Origin: Clostridia bacterium
Lineage (GTDB): Bacteria; Bacillota; Clostridia; UMGS1840
Assembly (NCBI GenBank): GCA_017936745.1
Contig: JAGBEY010000011.1
Span: forward strand, 72,498 to 135,562
Reading direction: 5' to 3'
Length of the DNA stretch: 63,065 nucleotides
Shown piece by piece: positions 43,764-52,290 of the stretch (its first letter is position 1; every line of letters begins with the position of its first letter). The position numbers and the translations under genes are program-made. The notes beneath the pieces are model-generated. The model saw nothing but the letters and a program-made list of their open reading frames with translations. It searched no databases and was not told the DNA's origin.

Positions 43764-44194
43764 ACGAAAACGAATTCAGACCAAAAATTGTTGCGTTTTG
43801 CTGCAACTGGTGCAGCTATGCCGGTGCAGATTTAGCAGGAAGCAGCAGACTTTCTTATCCGGCAGATGTGAAAATCATCAAAGTTCCCTGCTCCTGCCGT
43901 GTAAACCCGATGTTTATTTTAAGAGCCTTTGAAAAAGGTGCAGACGGCGTTATCCTTTGTGGATGCCATCCCGGAGATTGTCACTATTCTACCGGTAACT
44001 ATTATGCACGCCGCCGTATGACTCTGTTATTTTCCATGCTGGATTATTTAGGCATCGAAAAAGGCAGAACCCGTGTAGAGTGGGTATCTGCTGCAGAGGG
44101 TGTAAAATTCTCACAGACTATGAATGAATTTGTCGAAAAAATCCGCTCTTTAGGCGAGAATGTAAGATTGGGGGATTTACGATGCAAGAATTAG
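43754..44194 (+). CDS. MvhD/FlpD-like iron-sulfur electron-transfer subunit
   Basis: 146 residues: KIVAFCCNWCSYAGADLAG, PCSCRVNPMFILRAFEKGADGVILCGCHPGDCHYSTGN. These Cys match the [2Fe-2S] subunit that links an electron donor (hydrogenase, formate dehydrogenase or NADH module) to HdrA. Here the donor must be the three NAD/iron-sulfur proteins encoded next. Overlaps hdrA by 10 bp and the next gene by 13 bp. Confidence 0.93.
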   Translation: MPLNENEFRPKIVAFCCNWCSYAGADLAGSSRLSYPADVKIIKVPCSCRVNPMFILRAFEKGADGVILCGCHPGDCHYSTGNYYARRRMTLLFSMLDYLGIEKGRTRVEWVSAAEGVKFSQTMNEFVEKIRSLGENVRLGDLRCKN

Positions 44195-45150
44195 TGAATC
44201 GTGCCAAAGAACTGTTGGCAAACGGAACGGTTCAGAGAGTGCTTGGCTGGAAAGCCGGCGATATGGCATACAATCCCGAACCGTCTTATTTTGAAACCGA
44301 AGCTGACCTTTCCGATTTTGTTTATGACGCGTTTTGCGGTGCAAACTTAAGCAAATATATGATTGAAGCTTCTAAAAAAGAAGGAAAAACCTTGGTATTT
44401 TTAAAGCCCTGTGATTCTTACAGCTTCAATCAGCTGTTAAAAGAACACAGAGTTGACCGGGAAAAAGCATATATTATCGGTGTCGGCTGTAAAGGTAAAT
44501 TAGACATTGAAACGATCAGAAAGCAAGGGGTTAAGGGGATTGAAGAAATCTCCGGAGCAAGTATGGACGATGCTTGCGACACCCTGAAAATTAAAACCAT
44601 ATACGGTGACAAGGAAGTTTCCTATCAGAGTGCAATGCTGGAACGATGCCATGTTTGTAAGGGCAAAGACCATGTTGTGTATGATGAAGTTATCGGAGAA
44701 TCTCGTGACACTGTAGATGGCGAAAGATTTTCTGAAGTGCAAAGAATTGAAAGCATGACTCCGGAAGAAAAGTTCTTGTTCTTTCAGAAAGAGCTTTCCA
44801 AATGTATCCGCTGTAATGCCTGCAGAAATGTTTGTCCTGCATGCAGCTGCAGAAAATGTGTGTTTGATAGCAACAAGTTTGACAGTGCACAGAAAGCAAA
44901 CGTGGATTCCTTTGAAGAAAAAATGTTCCACATTATCCGTGCATTCCATGTAGCCGGAAGATGTACGGACTGCGGGGAATGTAGCCGTGTTTGTCCTCAG
45001 GGCATTCCGCTTCATTTGTTCAACAGAAAATTCATTAAAGATATCAACGAGTTTTACGGCGATTATACTGCCGGAGAAGATATCGATGCAGAAGCTCCCT
45101 TAACTCACTTTGAGTTTACCGACAGAGAGCCAAACGAAGAAAGGGGATAA
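44182..45150 (+). CDS. FrhB-like/4Fe-4S dicluster protein (FlxC-like subunit)
   Basis: 322 residues. The N-terminal half (about 1-195) resembles FrhB/FdhB-type F420 or flavin proteins (LVFLKPCDSYSFNQLLKEHRV, IIGVGCKGKLD, ERCHVCKGKDHVVYDEVIG). The C-terminal half is a dicluster ferredoxin (CIRCNACRNVCPACSCRKC and CTDCGECSRVCPQG). This places it between the NADH-oxidising subunit and MvhD/HdrA, like FlxC of Desulfovibrio Flx-Hdr complexes. The name is by analogy. Confidence 0.8.
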   Translation: MQELVNRAKELLANGTVQRVLGWKAGDMAYNPEPSYFETEADLSDFVYDAFCGANLSKYMIEASKKEGKTLVFLKPCDSYSFNQLLKEHRVDREKAYIIGVGCKGKLDIETIRKQGVKGIEEISGASMDDACDTLKIKTIYGDKEVSYQSAMLERCHVCKGKDHVVYDEVIGESRDTVDGERFSEVQRIESMTPEEKFLFFQKELSKCIRCNACRNVCPACSCRKCVFDSNKFDSAQKANVDSFEEKMFHIIRAFHVAGRCTDCGECSRVCPQGIPLHLFNRKFIKDINEFYGDYTAGEDIDAEAPLTHFEFTDREPNEERG

Positions 45151-45153
45151 TGT

Positions 45154-46185
45154 ATGTTAAAGATTGCAAAAACTGATTTACCGGCATTATTCCAGAAAAT
45201 TGCCGAAACGAAAGATTTATATCTTCCCATCCGCGTGGCAGACCAGGTAAACTTTGGTGTATACACCCAAGATGCCGATGTTTCTTTAGAAACCTTAAAA
45301 ACCGTAAAATCTCCCAAAGATGCATTCTTCCCCCAGAGTGAAACCTTATATACCTGTAATAAAACAGAAAATAAAATTTCGATTACTCCGGAAGAACTGC
45401 AGAACAAAGAATTTGTAGTATTTGGTATCAAAGGTTGTGATGTCAAAGGCATTGAAGTGTTGGATAAGGTCTTCTTATCCGAGCCTGTCGACACGTTCTA
45501 CAAAGCACGCCGTGACCACGGCATTTTGGTAGCTCTTGCTTGTAATGAGCCGGAAGAAAGCTGCTTCTGTAAAGCATTCGGCATTGATTGTACCGACCCC
45601 AAAGCCGACGTGGCAACCTGGTTGGTGGAAGATGTTCTTTACTGGAATCCGCTGACTGAAAAAGGTTCCGCTTTGACCGACGCTGTGAAAGATTTGCTTT
45701 CCGATGCTGACGATTCCAAAGTAAAAGAACAGCAGGAAAAAACCAAAGCCATCGTAGAAAAGCTTCCCTATATGAATTTATCCTTAGAGGGTTGGAATGG
45801 CGATGTTTTAACCGAAAAATTTGACTCTCCCTTGTGGGAAGAATTGTATCAGCCTTGTCTGGCATGCGGTACTTGTACCTTTGTTTGTCCCACCTGTCAG
45901 TGCTATGATATTAAAGATTACAACACCGGAAACGGTGTTCAGCGGTATCGTTGCTGGGATTCTTGCATGTATTCCGATTTCACTATGATGGCACACGGAA
46001 ACAACCGTAACTCTCAGATGCAGCGGTTCCGTCAGCGGTTTATGCACAAGCTGGTATATTTCCCGGCAAATAATAACGGAATGTATTCTTGTGTAGGCTG
46101 CGGCAGATGCGTGGAAAAATGTCCGGCATCCTTAAATATTGTAAAAGTTGTAAAAGCATTCCAGAAGGAAGGAGGAGACAAATAA
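45154..46185 (+). CDS. AsrA/HydB-like 4Fe-4S dicluster subunit (FlxB-like)
   Basis: 343 residues. The N-terminal region resembles anaerobic sulfite reductase subunit A / sulfhydrogenase beta (FVVFGIKGCDVKGIEVLDKVF, GILVALACNEPEESCFC). Two ferredoxin motifs follow in the C-terminal third (CLACGTCTFVCPTCQC and CVGCGRCVEKCPAS). In AsrAB and HydBG pairs this protein accepts electrons from the FAD/NAD subunit encoded next (start overlaps by 1 nt, TAATG). Confidence 0.85.
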   Translation: MLKIAKTDLPALFQKIAETKDLYLPIRVADQVNFGVYTQDADVSLETLKTVKSPKDAFFPQSETLYTCNKTENKISITPEELQNKEFVVFGIKGCDVKGIEVLDKVFLSEPVDTFYKARRDHGILVALACNEPEESCFCKAFGIDCTDPKADVATWLVEDVLYWNPLTEKGSALTDAVKDLLSDADDSKVKEQQEKTKAIVEKLPYMNLSLEGWNGDVLTEKFDSPLWEELYQPCLACGTCTFVCPTCQCYDIKDYNTGNGVQRYRCWDSCMYSDFTMMAHGNNRNSQMQRFRQRFMHKLVYFPANNNGMYSCVGCGRCVEKCPASLNIVKVVKAFQKEGGDK

Positions 46186-47039
46186 TGTGCGATTGCAATT
46201 GTCATGAACATTATACTGAAGATACTTTAATTCCGAAAATCGGCATTATTACCGAAATTACTCAGCAGACTCCCGATGTTAAAACCTTTCGTGTAAACGC
46301 TCCCGAGGGCGGAAAGTTGTTTGAACATCTGCCCGGTCAGTGTGCGATGGTTTCTGTTCCCGGAGTTGGGGAAGCGATGTTCTCTATCACTTCATCTCCT
46401 ACCAATAAGGAATATCAGGAATTCAGTATTAAAAAATGCGGTGTGTTAACCGATTATCTCCACACGATGGAAGTGGGCGAAGAACTGACTGTAAGAGGTC
46501 CTTACGGAAATAATTTCCCCGTAGAAACCGAGCTGAAAGGCAAAAACCTGTTATTTATTGCAGGGGGTATCGGTCTTGCTCCTCTCCGTTCGGTTATCAA
46601 CTATGTGATTGATAACCGTGCAAATTACGGCACTGTGGATATTCTTTACGGTTCCAGAAGTATGGATGACCTGGTTTATTTAAAAGAAATCAAAGAGGTC
46701 TGGGCTAAAGAAGAGGGCATCAATGTGCATCTTACCATTGACCGTGAGCAGGAAGGTTGGGACGGTCATGTTGGCTTTGTTCCTTCTTTCTTAAAAGAGC
46801 TTGGTTTTGAAAACAACAAAACTGCATTGGTTTGCGGACCACCGATTATGATTAAATTCGTATTGGCTGCACTCATCGAAATGGGCTTCTCCAAAGAACA
46901 GGTATACACCACTTTGGAACTCCGTATGAAATGCGGTGTGGGCAAATGCGGCAGATGTAACATCGGTTCAAAATATGTATGTAAAGACGGTCCGGTATTC
47001 CGTTGTGACGAAATAGACGAATTACCCGCAGAATACTAA
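46185..47039 (+). CDS. FAD/NAD(P)-binding reductase subunit (AsrB/HydG/FlxA-like)
   Basis: 284 residues from the ATG at 46185. Ferredoxin-NADP-reductase fold: FAD barrel (VKTFRVNAPEGGKLFEHLPGQCAMVSV, MFSITSSPT), NAD domain (GKNLLFIAGGIGLAPLRSVI, DILYGSRSMDDLVY, LVCGPPIMIKFV) and a C-terminal [2Fe-2S]/[4Fe-4S] Cys cluster (ELRMKCGVGKCGRC..YVC). An extra Cys/His-rich N-terminus (MCDCNCHEH) is unusual. It should be the NADH entry point of the whole complex. Confidence 0.9.
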   Translation: MCDCNCHEHYTEDTLIPKIGIITEITQQTPDVKTFRVNAPEGGKLFEHLPGQCAMVSVPGVGEAMFSITSSPTNKEYQEFSIKKCGVLTDYLHTMEVGEELTVRGPYGNNFPVETELKGKNLLFIAGGIGLAPLRSVINYVIDNRANYGTVDILYGSRSMDDLVYLKEIKEVWAKEEGINVHLTIDREQEGWDGHVGFVPSFLKELGFENNKTALVCGPPIMIKFVLAALIEMGFSKEQVYTTLELRMKCGVGKCGRCNIGSKYVCKDGPVFRCDEIDELPAEY

Positions 47040-47060
47040 TGCAGAAAGGATATTGAAAAT

Positions 47061-47735
47061 ATGGAAAATAAAGTAAATGTATTTTTCTTTGGCAAACGCT
47101 ATGAAGTGCCTGCAGAATTAACCATTATGACTGCAATGGAATATGCGGGCTACACCTTAAAAAGAGGGTGCGGATGCCGTCACGGTTTTTGTGGTGCTTG
47201 TGCAACCATTTACCGTATCAAAGGTCAGAATGAATTAAAAACCTGTCTGGCTTGTCAGACTCAGGTGCAGGAAGGAATGTATGTAGCAAGCATTCCGTTC
47301 TTTCCCACCGATAAAAGAACTTATGATATCAATGATATTAAACCCAATCAGCAGATTATGATGGAATTATATCCCGAAATCTATAGCTGTATCGGTTGTA
47401 ATGCTTGTACCAAAGCATGTACTCAGGATTTGGATGTTATGCAGTATATCGCACACGCGCAGAGAGGCGAATTTGAAAAATGTGCTGAACTGTCTTTTGA
47501 CTGTGTCGGCTGCGGATGCTGTTCCGTAAGATGCCCGGCAGGAATTTCTCATCCGATGGTTGGGGTTCTGGCTCGTCGTCTGACCGGTAAATATATTGCT
47601 CCTGAAACTGAGCATCTGAAAAACCGTGTAGCAGAAATCAACCACGGTGAATACGATGAGCTGATTGAACAGATTATGCAAAAGCCCATCACCGAAATGA
47701 AAGAACTTTACAATAACAGAGAAATTGAAAAGTAA
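47061..47735 (+). CDS. Fumarate reductase-type iron-sulfur subunit, two [4Fe-4S] variant
   Basis: 224 residues. N-terminal plant-type [2Fe-2S] domain (GCGCRHGFCGACATIY plus LACQ), then two ferredoxin motifs (CIGCNACTKACTQ and CVGCGCCSVRCPAG). Ordinary FrdB/SdhB has [2Fe-2S], [4Fe-4S] and a [3Fe-4S] that faces the quinone; here the third site has four Cys, consistent with no quinone use. It has no HdrB domain, unlike methanogen TfrB, which fits with a separate HdrB at the start of the operon. It connects HdrB to FrdA. Confidence 0.85.
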   Translation: MENKVNVFFFGKRYEVPAELTIMTAMEYAGYTLKRGCGCRHGFCGACATIYRIKGQNELKTCLACQTQVQEGMYVASIPFFPTDKRTYDINDIKPNQQIMMELYPEIYSCIGCNACTKACTQDLDVMQYIAHAQRGEFEKCAELSFDCVGCGCCSVRCPAGISHPMVGVLARRLTGKYIAPETEHLKNRVAEINHGEYDELIEQIMQKPITEMKELYNNREIEK

Positions 47736-47749
47736 GGAGGAGAGAAATT

Positions 47750-49348
47750 ATGTTTACAGAATCTATGCTGGAATCCATTAAAAAAGTGGAAGCGACCAGA
47801 GCAGAGCGTATGAAAACGGAACCCAGAAGAATGACCGCAGAAGAAAAGCAGGCTCTCCTCGAACAATATCATCCCGACTATCGTCAGGAAGGATTTGCTG
47901 AGATTAAAATCGGTCCTAACAAAGGAGAAAAAGCACCCGTTGAATTAACCGGACTGCTTCATTCCAACAGCCGTTTGTTAAATGAAAATATCGACTTGTC
48001 TAAAGTGGACTATGATGTTGATGTATTGGTTATCGGCGGCGGTGGTGCAGGATCTTCTGCAGCAATTGAAGCACACGAAGCAGGTGCAAATGTTATGATT
48101 GTTACCAAGCTTCGTATCGGTGATGCCAACACCATGATGGCAGAAGGCGGTATTCAGGCAGCAGATAAAGAAAATGACTCTCCCGTTCAGCACTATTTAG
48201 ATGCATTCGGTGGCGGTCACTTTGCAGCTCGTCCTGAGCTTTTAAAACGTCTGGTTATGGAAGCTCCCGATGCAATCCGTTGGTTAAATGACCTGGGCGT
48301 TATGTTTGATAAAGATGCTGACGGCAGAATGGTTACCACCCACGGTGGCGGTACTTCCCGTAAGAGAATGCATGCTTGTAAAGACTATTCCGGTGCTGAA
48401 ATTATGAGAACCCTCCGTGATGAAGTAATCAACCGTAAAATCCCGGTTGTAGAATTTACTTCTGCTGTGGAACTGATTAAAGACGATAAAGGGCAGGTTG
48501 CCGGTGCTGTTCTTTTAAATATGGAAACCGACGATTTTCTGGTTGCAAAAGCAAAAACCGTTATCATTGCAACCGGGGGTGCAGGCAGACTTCATTATCA
48601 GAATTTCCCCACCTCTAACCACTACGGTGCAACTGCTGACGGTCTGGTGCTGGGATACAGAGCAGGCGCTCCTCTTCTGTATCAGGATACCATTCAGTAT
48701 CATCCCACCGGTGTTGCATATCCCTCTCAGATTTTCGGTGCATTGGTAACCGAAAAGGTTCGTTCCTTGGGTGCAATGCTGGTAAATAAAGATGGGGAAG
48801 CCTATGCACATCCGCTGGAAACCAGAGACGTTTCTGCATCTGCGATTATCCGTGAATGCGCAAACGGAAAAGGGGTAGATACTCCCTTAGGCTCCGGTGT
48901 ATGGCTGGATACTCCTATGATTGAAATTTTAGGCGGAGAAGGCACTATCGAAAAGAGAATTCCTGCAATGCTTCGTATGTATATGAACTACGGCATTGAT
49001 ATGAGAAAACAGCCCATTTTAGTATATCCCACTCTTCACTATCAGAACGGTGGTTTGGAAATTGGTGGAGAGGGTTACACCAAAGCAATCCCCAACCTGC
49101 TGGTAGCAGGGGAAGCAGTTGGTGGTATCCACGGCAGAAACCGTCTGATGGGTAACTCCTTACTCGATATTATCGTGTTCGGTAGAAATGCAGGAAAAGC
49201 TGCTGCAAGAAAAGCAAAAGAAACCACTTTGGGTGCTATGAATTTAGACCATGTTCAGGCTTACGCAAAAGAACTGGAAGCTGCTGGTCTGGCAACCGAC
49301 AGTGTATCTCCCATGCTGTTACCGCAGTATGCCCGTCACGAAAGATAA
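47750..49348 (+). CDS. Fumarate reductase/succinate dehydrogenase-family flavoprotein (soluble type)
   Basis: 532 residues. An ~85-residue N-terminal extension precedes the FAD motif (VLVIGGGGAGSSAAIEAHEAG). The active-site residues of fumarate reductases are kept: His in YHPTGV, Glu/Arg in TEKVRSLG, Arg in LETRDVSASAI, His in TLHYQNGG, and Arg in GRNRLMGNS. At the position of the His that binds FAD covalently in membrane enzymes (SHTxxAEGG) it has Asn (ANTMMAEGG), so FAD should be noncovalent, as in soluble relatives. No membrane anchor subunit is encoded. Fumarate is the best-supported substrate, but another enoate (such as urocanate or an acrylate) cannot be excluded. Confidence 0.88.
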   Translation: MFTESMLESIKKVEATRAERMKTEPRRMTAEEKQALLEQYHPDYRQEGFAEIKIGPNKGEKAPVELTGLLHSNSRLLNENIDLSKVDYDVDVLVIGGGGAGSSAAIEAHEAGANVMIVTKLRIGDANTMMAEGGIQAADKENDSPVQHYLDAFGGGHFAARPELLKRLVMEAPDAIRWLNDLGVMFDKDADGRMVTTHGGGTSRKRMHACKDYSGAEIMRTLRDEVINRKIPVVEFTSAVELIKDDKGQVAGAVLLNMETDDFLVAKAKTVIIATGGAGRLHYQNFPTSNHYGATADGLVLGYRAGAPLLYQDTIQYHPTGVAYPSQIFGALVTEKVRSLGAMLVNKDGEAYAHPLETRDVSASAIIRECANGKGVDTPLGSGVWLDTPMIEILGGEGTIEKRIPAMLRMYMNYGIDMRKQPILVYPTLHYQNGGLEIGGEGYTKAIPNLLVAGEAVGGIHGRNRLMGNSLLDIIVFGRNAGKAAARKAKETTLGAMNLDHVQAYAKELEAAGLATDSVSPMLLPQYARHER

Positions 49349-49369
49349 GTTTGAATATGCAATTGAGAT

Positions 49370-49397
49370 TCCCCGGAGATTTTAGTATCTTCGGGGA
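49370..49397 (+). promoter_or_regulatory. Hairpin between frdA and the exchanger gene
   Basis: TCCCCGGAGAT pairs with ATCTTCGGGGA (one G-U) across TTTAGT; no U-tract follows. Likely an mRNA processing or dosage element within the operon. Confidence 0.5.
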
Positions 49398-49421
49398 TTC
49401 CAACGGAAAGGAAGATTTAGT

Positions 49422-50675
49422 ATGAATTTATTTGGCGGTGTAATTCCTGTAACTGGAATCTCGTTTTTATTATTCTGCGTGTTCGCAATTTTATTTGCCG
49501 GATATGCATTGGGCAGAATTACCATTAAAGGGGTTTCCTTGGGAGATGCAGGCGTATTTATTATCGCGCTTGTTTTCGGTGCTTTGTTCTATGGCCCCTT
49601 ATCTGCTCAGCTGAAACTGGGAGATGTTAACTATGCAGAACAGGCGTTAACCATTATCGAAAATCTTGGTTTGATTCTGTTTGTTACCTCTGTTGGCTTT
49701 ATTGCAGGTCCCAAATTTTTCGGTAATATGAAGAAAAACTTCAAATCTTATGTATTATTAGGCCTGATTATCATTTTAGCAGGTGGGTTAGCTGCTGTGG
49801 GTTGTATTTATATGGGGGATGCAATCGGTTACGGAAGCACCATCGAGAGCCGCGAAGCATTTGTTGCTATGATTGTTGGTCTGTTGTCCGGTTCCTTAAC
49901 CTCAACTCCCGCATTTTCTGCAGCAAAAGCAACTGTTGCTCCTGAATTTACCGGCTTGGTATCTGTTGGTCATGGGATTGCATACATATTCGGTGTTATC
50001 GGTGTTGTGCTGTTTGTTCAGCTAATTCCGAAACTGAACAAAGCAAATATGGATGAAGAACGTGCGAAATTGGTTCAGTCCGGTGGCGAAGAAACTCAGA
50101 GAAAATCGGTTGGTAAACTGTTCAATTTAGATGACCATGGATTTGCAGTATTTGCATTGGCAGCAGTGCTTGGTACCTTCTTAGGTAAAATTAAAATTCC
50201 TTTATCCTCTGCAGGTCTTGATGGTACTTGCTTCTCACTGACCACTACCGGTGGCTGTTTATTGGCATCACTGGTATTCGGACATTTCGGAAGAATCGGC
50301 AAATTAAACATTATGCCGGACCAGCATACCTTAAAACTGTTCCGTGAGTTAGGGTTAGTGTTGTTTTTAGTAGGTGCTGGTATTCCCGGCGGTGCTGAAT
50401 TCGTTGCAACTTTTGATGTAATGTATTTCGTATATGGTATTATTATGACTATTGCACCTATGATTATAGGATATCTTTTTGCAAAATATGTCCTGAAATT
50501 GAGCTTACTCAATAACTTAGGCGCATTGACAGGCGGTATGACAAGTACTCCTGCACTTGGTACTCTGATTGGTACTGCAGGTACAGAAGATGTTGCAGCT
50601 GCCTATGCTGCAACCTATCCTATCGCACTGATTGCCGTTGTATTGGTATCCCAGTTTATCGTTATTTTGTTCTAA
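49422..50675 (+). CDS. AspT/YidE/YbjL-type dicarboxylate or amino-acid exchanger
   Basis: 417 residues with two homologous membrane halves. Each half carries the exchanger motif: GLLSGSLTSTPAFSAA (about 156-171) and GALTGGMTSTPALGTL (about 367-382). About ten transmembrane helices. AspT relatives exchange aspartate with alanine or succinate-type acids. Position directly after the fumarate-reductase genes, 73 bp downstream and ended by its own terminator, suggests import of fumarate or aspartate coupled to export of succinate. Substrate is inferred from context. Confidence 0.85.
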   Translation: MNLFGGVIPVTGISFLLFCVFAILFAGYALGRITIKGVSLGDAGVFIIALVFGALFYGPLSAQLKLGDVNYAEQALTIIENLGLILFVTSVGFIAGPKFFGNMKKNFKSYVLLGLIIILAGGLAAVGCIYMGDAIGYGSTIESREAFVAMIVGLLSGSLTSTPAFSAAKATVAPEFTGLVSVGHGIAYIFGVIGVVLFVQLIPKLNKANMDEERAKLVQSGGEETQRKSVGKLFNLDDHGFAVFALAAVLGTFLGKIKIPLSSAGLDGTCFSLTTTGGCLLASLVFGHFGRIGKLNIMPDQHTLKLFRELGLVLFLVGAGIPGGAEFVATFDVMYFVYGIIMTIAPMIIGYLFAKYVLKLSLLNNLGALTGGMTSTPALGTLIGTAGTEDVAAAYAATYPIALIAVVLVSQFIVILF

Positions 50676-50682
50676 TAACAGG

Positions 50683-50714
50683 AAAAGTTCTGCCAGATTT
50701 GGCAGAACTTTTTT
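50683..50714 (+). terminator. Terminator of the hdr-flx-frd-exchanger operon
   Basis: AAAAGTTCTGCC and GGCAGAACTTTT form a 12-bp stem followed by TT. Confidence 0.9.
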
Positions 50715-50716
50715 GT

Positions 50717-50745
50717 TTGACAAATATTATACGCTGTGTTATAAT
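50717..50745 (+). promoter_or_regulatory. Consensus promoter of the glycoside hydrolase operon
   Basis: TTGACA (50717-50722), 17 bp, TATAAT (50740-50745): perfect sigma-A boxes, overlapping the end of the preceding terminator. Confidence 0.9.
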
Positions 50746-50807
50746 TGACACATACGAAAATCAAATTGTATGTGATTTTACAAATGACATAAACGGAGAA
50801 CATGACG

Positions 50808-52265
50808 ATGCAAAGGAACAAATATAACATATTAAACGAGTCAGAAATCAGAGCGAACAATCAATATAACATCGGCGAAATATCTCCTTTTGATGTGGGA
50901 ATACCACTTCTGGATATCTCTGATAAAAATATTGAAGAGGTATATTATTATCGTTGGCATAGCTTTTGCAGTCATATTAAGGAGACTCCTCTGGGGTACA
51001 TCATTACCGAATTTACGCCCGAGGTGTTTTGGGGTGGTATATACGGAAGTATTGCCTGCCCAATCGGACATCATATGTATGAGGGCAGATGGTTGCACAA
51101 TCAAAAATATCTGGAGGATTATGCCCGTTTTTGGTTCAAAGAAGGCGCAGACCCGATGACATACAGTACTTGGCTCTCGGATTCTGTTTATGCAATCTGT
51201 CAGGTAACCGGTGATTTTTCTCTGGCAGAAACATTATATGAAAATCTGAAAGAAAATTACACCAAGTGGGAAAGCAGACATCAGTTCCGGGAAAGCGATA
51301 ACCTTCTGTATCAGGTGGATGACTTTGATGGAATGGAGTTTTCTGCCAGCGGAAACGGCTGTCGTCCCAGTATTAACGCATATCATTATGGGGATGCGGT
51401 TGCACTTTCCAAAATAGCGGGTAGACTTGGAAAGTCGGAAGAAAAGAAGTTTTATGAGCTGGAAGCAGAAAAACAGAAGCAAAGGATGGACCAGCTTCTT
51501 TGGGATAATGAAGCTTCCTTTTACAAAAACCGAAAAAACGGATATTGGCTTTGTGATGTTCGGGAGTTGATTGGCTATCTGCCATGGTATTTCAATATGC
51601 CGGATGCAGATAAAAACGAAGCATGGAAATTTCTTAACGACGAAAATTATTTTTATGCTCCGTATGGTCCTACCACCACCGAAAGAAATCATCCGGAATT
51701 TATGAAACAATTTCCTCACGTTTGTTTATGGAATGGTCCGTCCTGGCCTTTTGCAACCTCTCAGACATTAACGGCATTGGGAAATTTTATCAATCAATAC
51801 GATCAGGATATTATGTCAAAATCAGACTATTTCAATTGGCTGAAGCGTTATACAAATTCTCAGTATGAAACTGGGGAAAACGGCGAAAAAAAACCTTATA
51901 TTGATGAAAATCTCGACCCCTTTACCGGGGAATGGTTGACCAGAAAAAATATTATCAACAATGGCTGGGATGAATTTCAAAGGACACGCGGCAGACATTA
52001 CAATCATTCCAGTTATTGTGATCTTGTTTTAAGCGGTCTTGCCGGTGTAAGAGCCAGAGACGATGATACAATAGAAATCAATCCGCTGTTTGAGGAAAAT
52101 GATTTACATTATTTTTGTGCAGATGGCATTTTATATCACAATCATTCTATAACGGTTTTATGGGATAAAACCGGAGAACGATATCATAAGGGTGCAGGAC
52201 TGAAGGTTTATATTGACGGAGAGCTGGTGACGGAAAGTCAGAGCCTCCAAAGAATTATGATTTAA
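50808..52265 (+). CDS. Glycoside hydrolase, GH63 / MGH1-like (alpha/alpha)6 barrel
   Basis: 485 residues starting at ATG 50808 (GGAG is correctly spaced for it, and too close to the ATG at 50802). Recognisable segments of this (alpha/alpha)6 family are GEISPFDVGIPLLDI-like N-terminus, YARFWFKEGADPMTYSTWLSDSVYAICQ, the WNGPSWPFATSQTLTAL active-site helix (about 310-326), and WDEFQRTRGRHYNHSSYCDLVLSGLAG. It has no signal peptide, so it acts on imported oligosaccharides, probably alpha-linked glucosides or mannosylglycerate-type sugars. It is 25 bp ahead of an NSS transporter. Confidence 0.82.
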   Translation: MQRNKYNILNESEIRANNQYNIGEISPFDVGIPLLDISDKNIEEVYYYRWHSFCSHIKETPLGYIITEFTPEVFWGGIYGSIACPIGHHMYEGRWLHNQKYLEDYARFWFKEGADPMTYSTWLSDSVYAICQVTGDFSLAETLYENLKENYTKWESRHQFRESDNLLYQVDDFDGMEFSASGNGCRPSINAYHYGDAVALSKIAGRLGKSEEKKFYELEAEKQKQRMDQLLWDNEASFYKNRKNGYWLCDVRELIGYLPWYFNMPDADKNEAWKFLNDENYFYAPYGPTTTERNHPEFMKQFPHVCLWNGPSWPFATSQTLTALGNFINQYDQDIMSKSDYFNWLKRYTNSQYETGENGEKKPYIDENLDPFTGEWLTRKNIINNGWDEFQRTRGRHYNHSSYCDLVLSGLAGVRARDDDTIEINPLFEENDLHYFCADGILYHNHSITVLWDKTGERYHKGAGLKVYIDGELVTESQSLQRIMI

Positions 52266-52290
52266 AAAGTCAGATAAAGGAGACGATACA

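Noticed and set aside
47061..49348. L-aspartate oxidase or membrane succinate dehydrogenase
   Set aside because: No nadA/nadC neighbours and no cytochrome b anchor; the Hdr/Flx context and cluster pattern fit a soluble reductase better.
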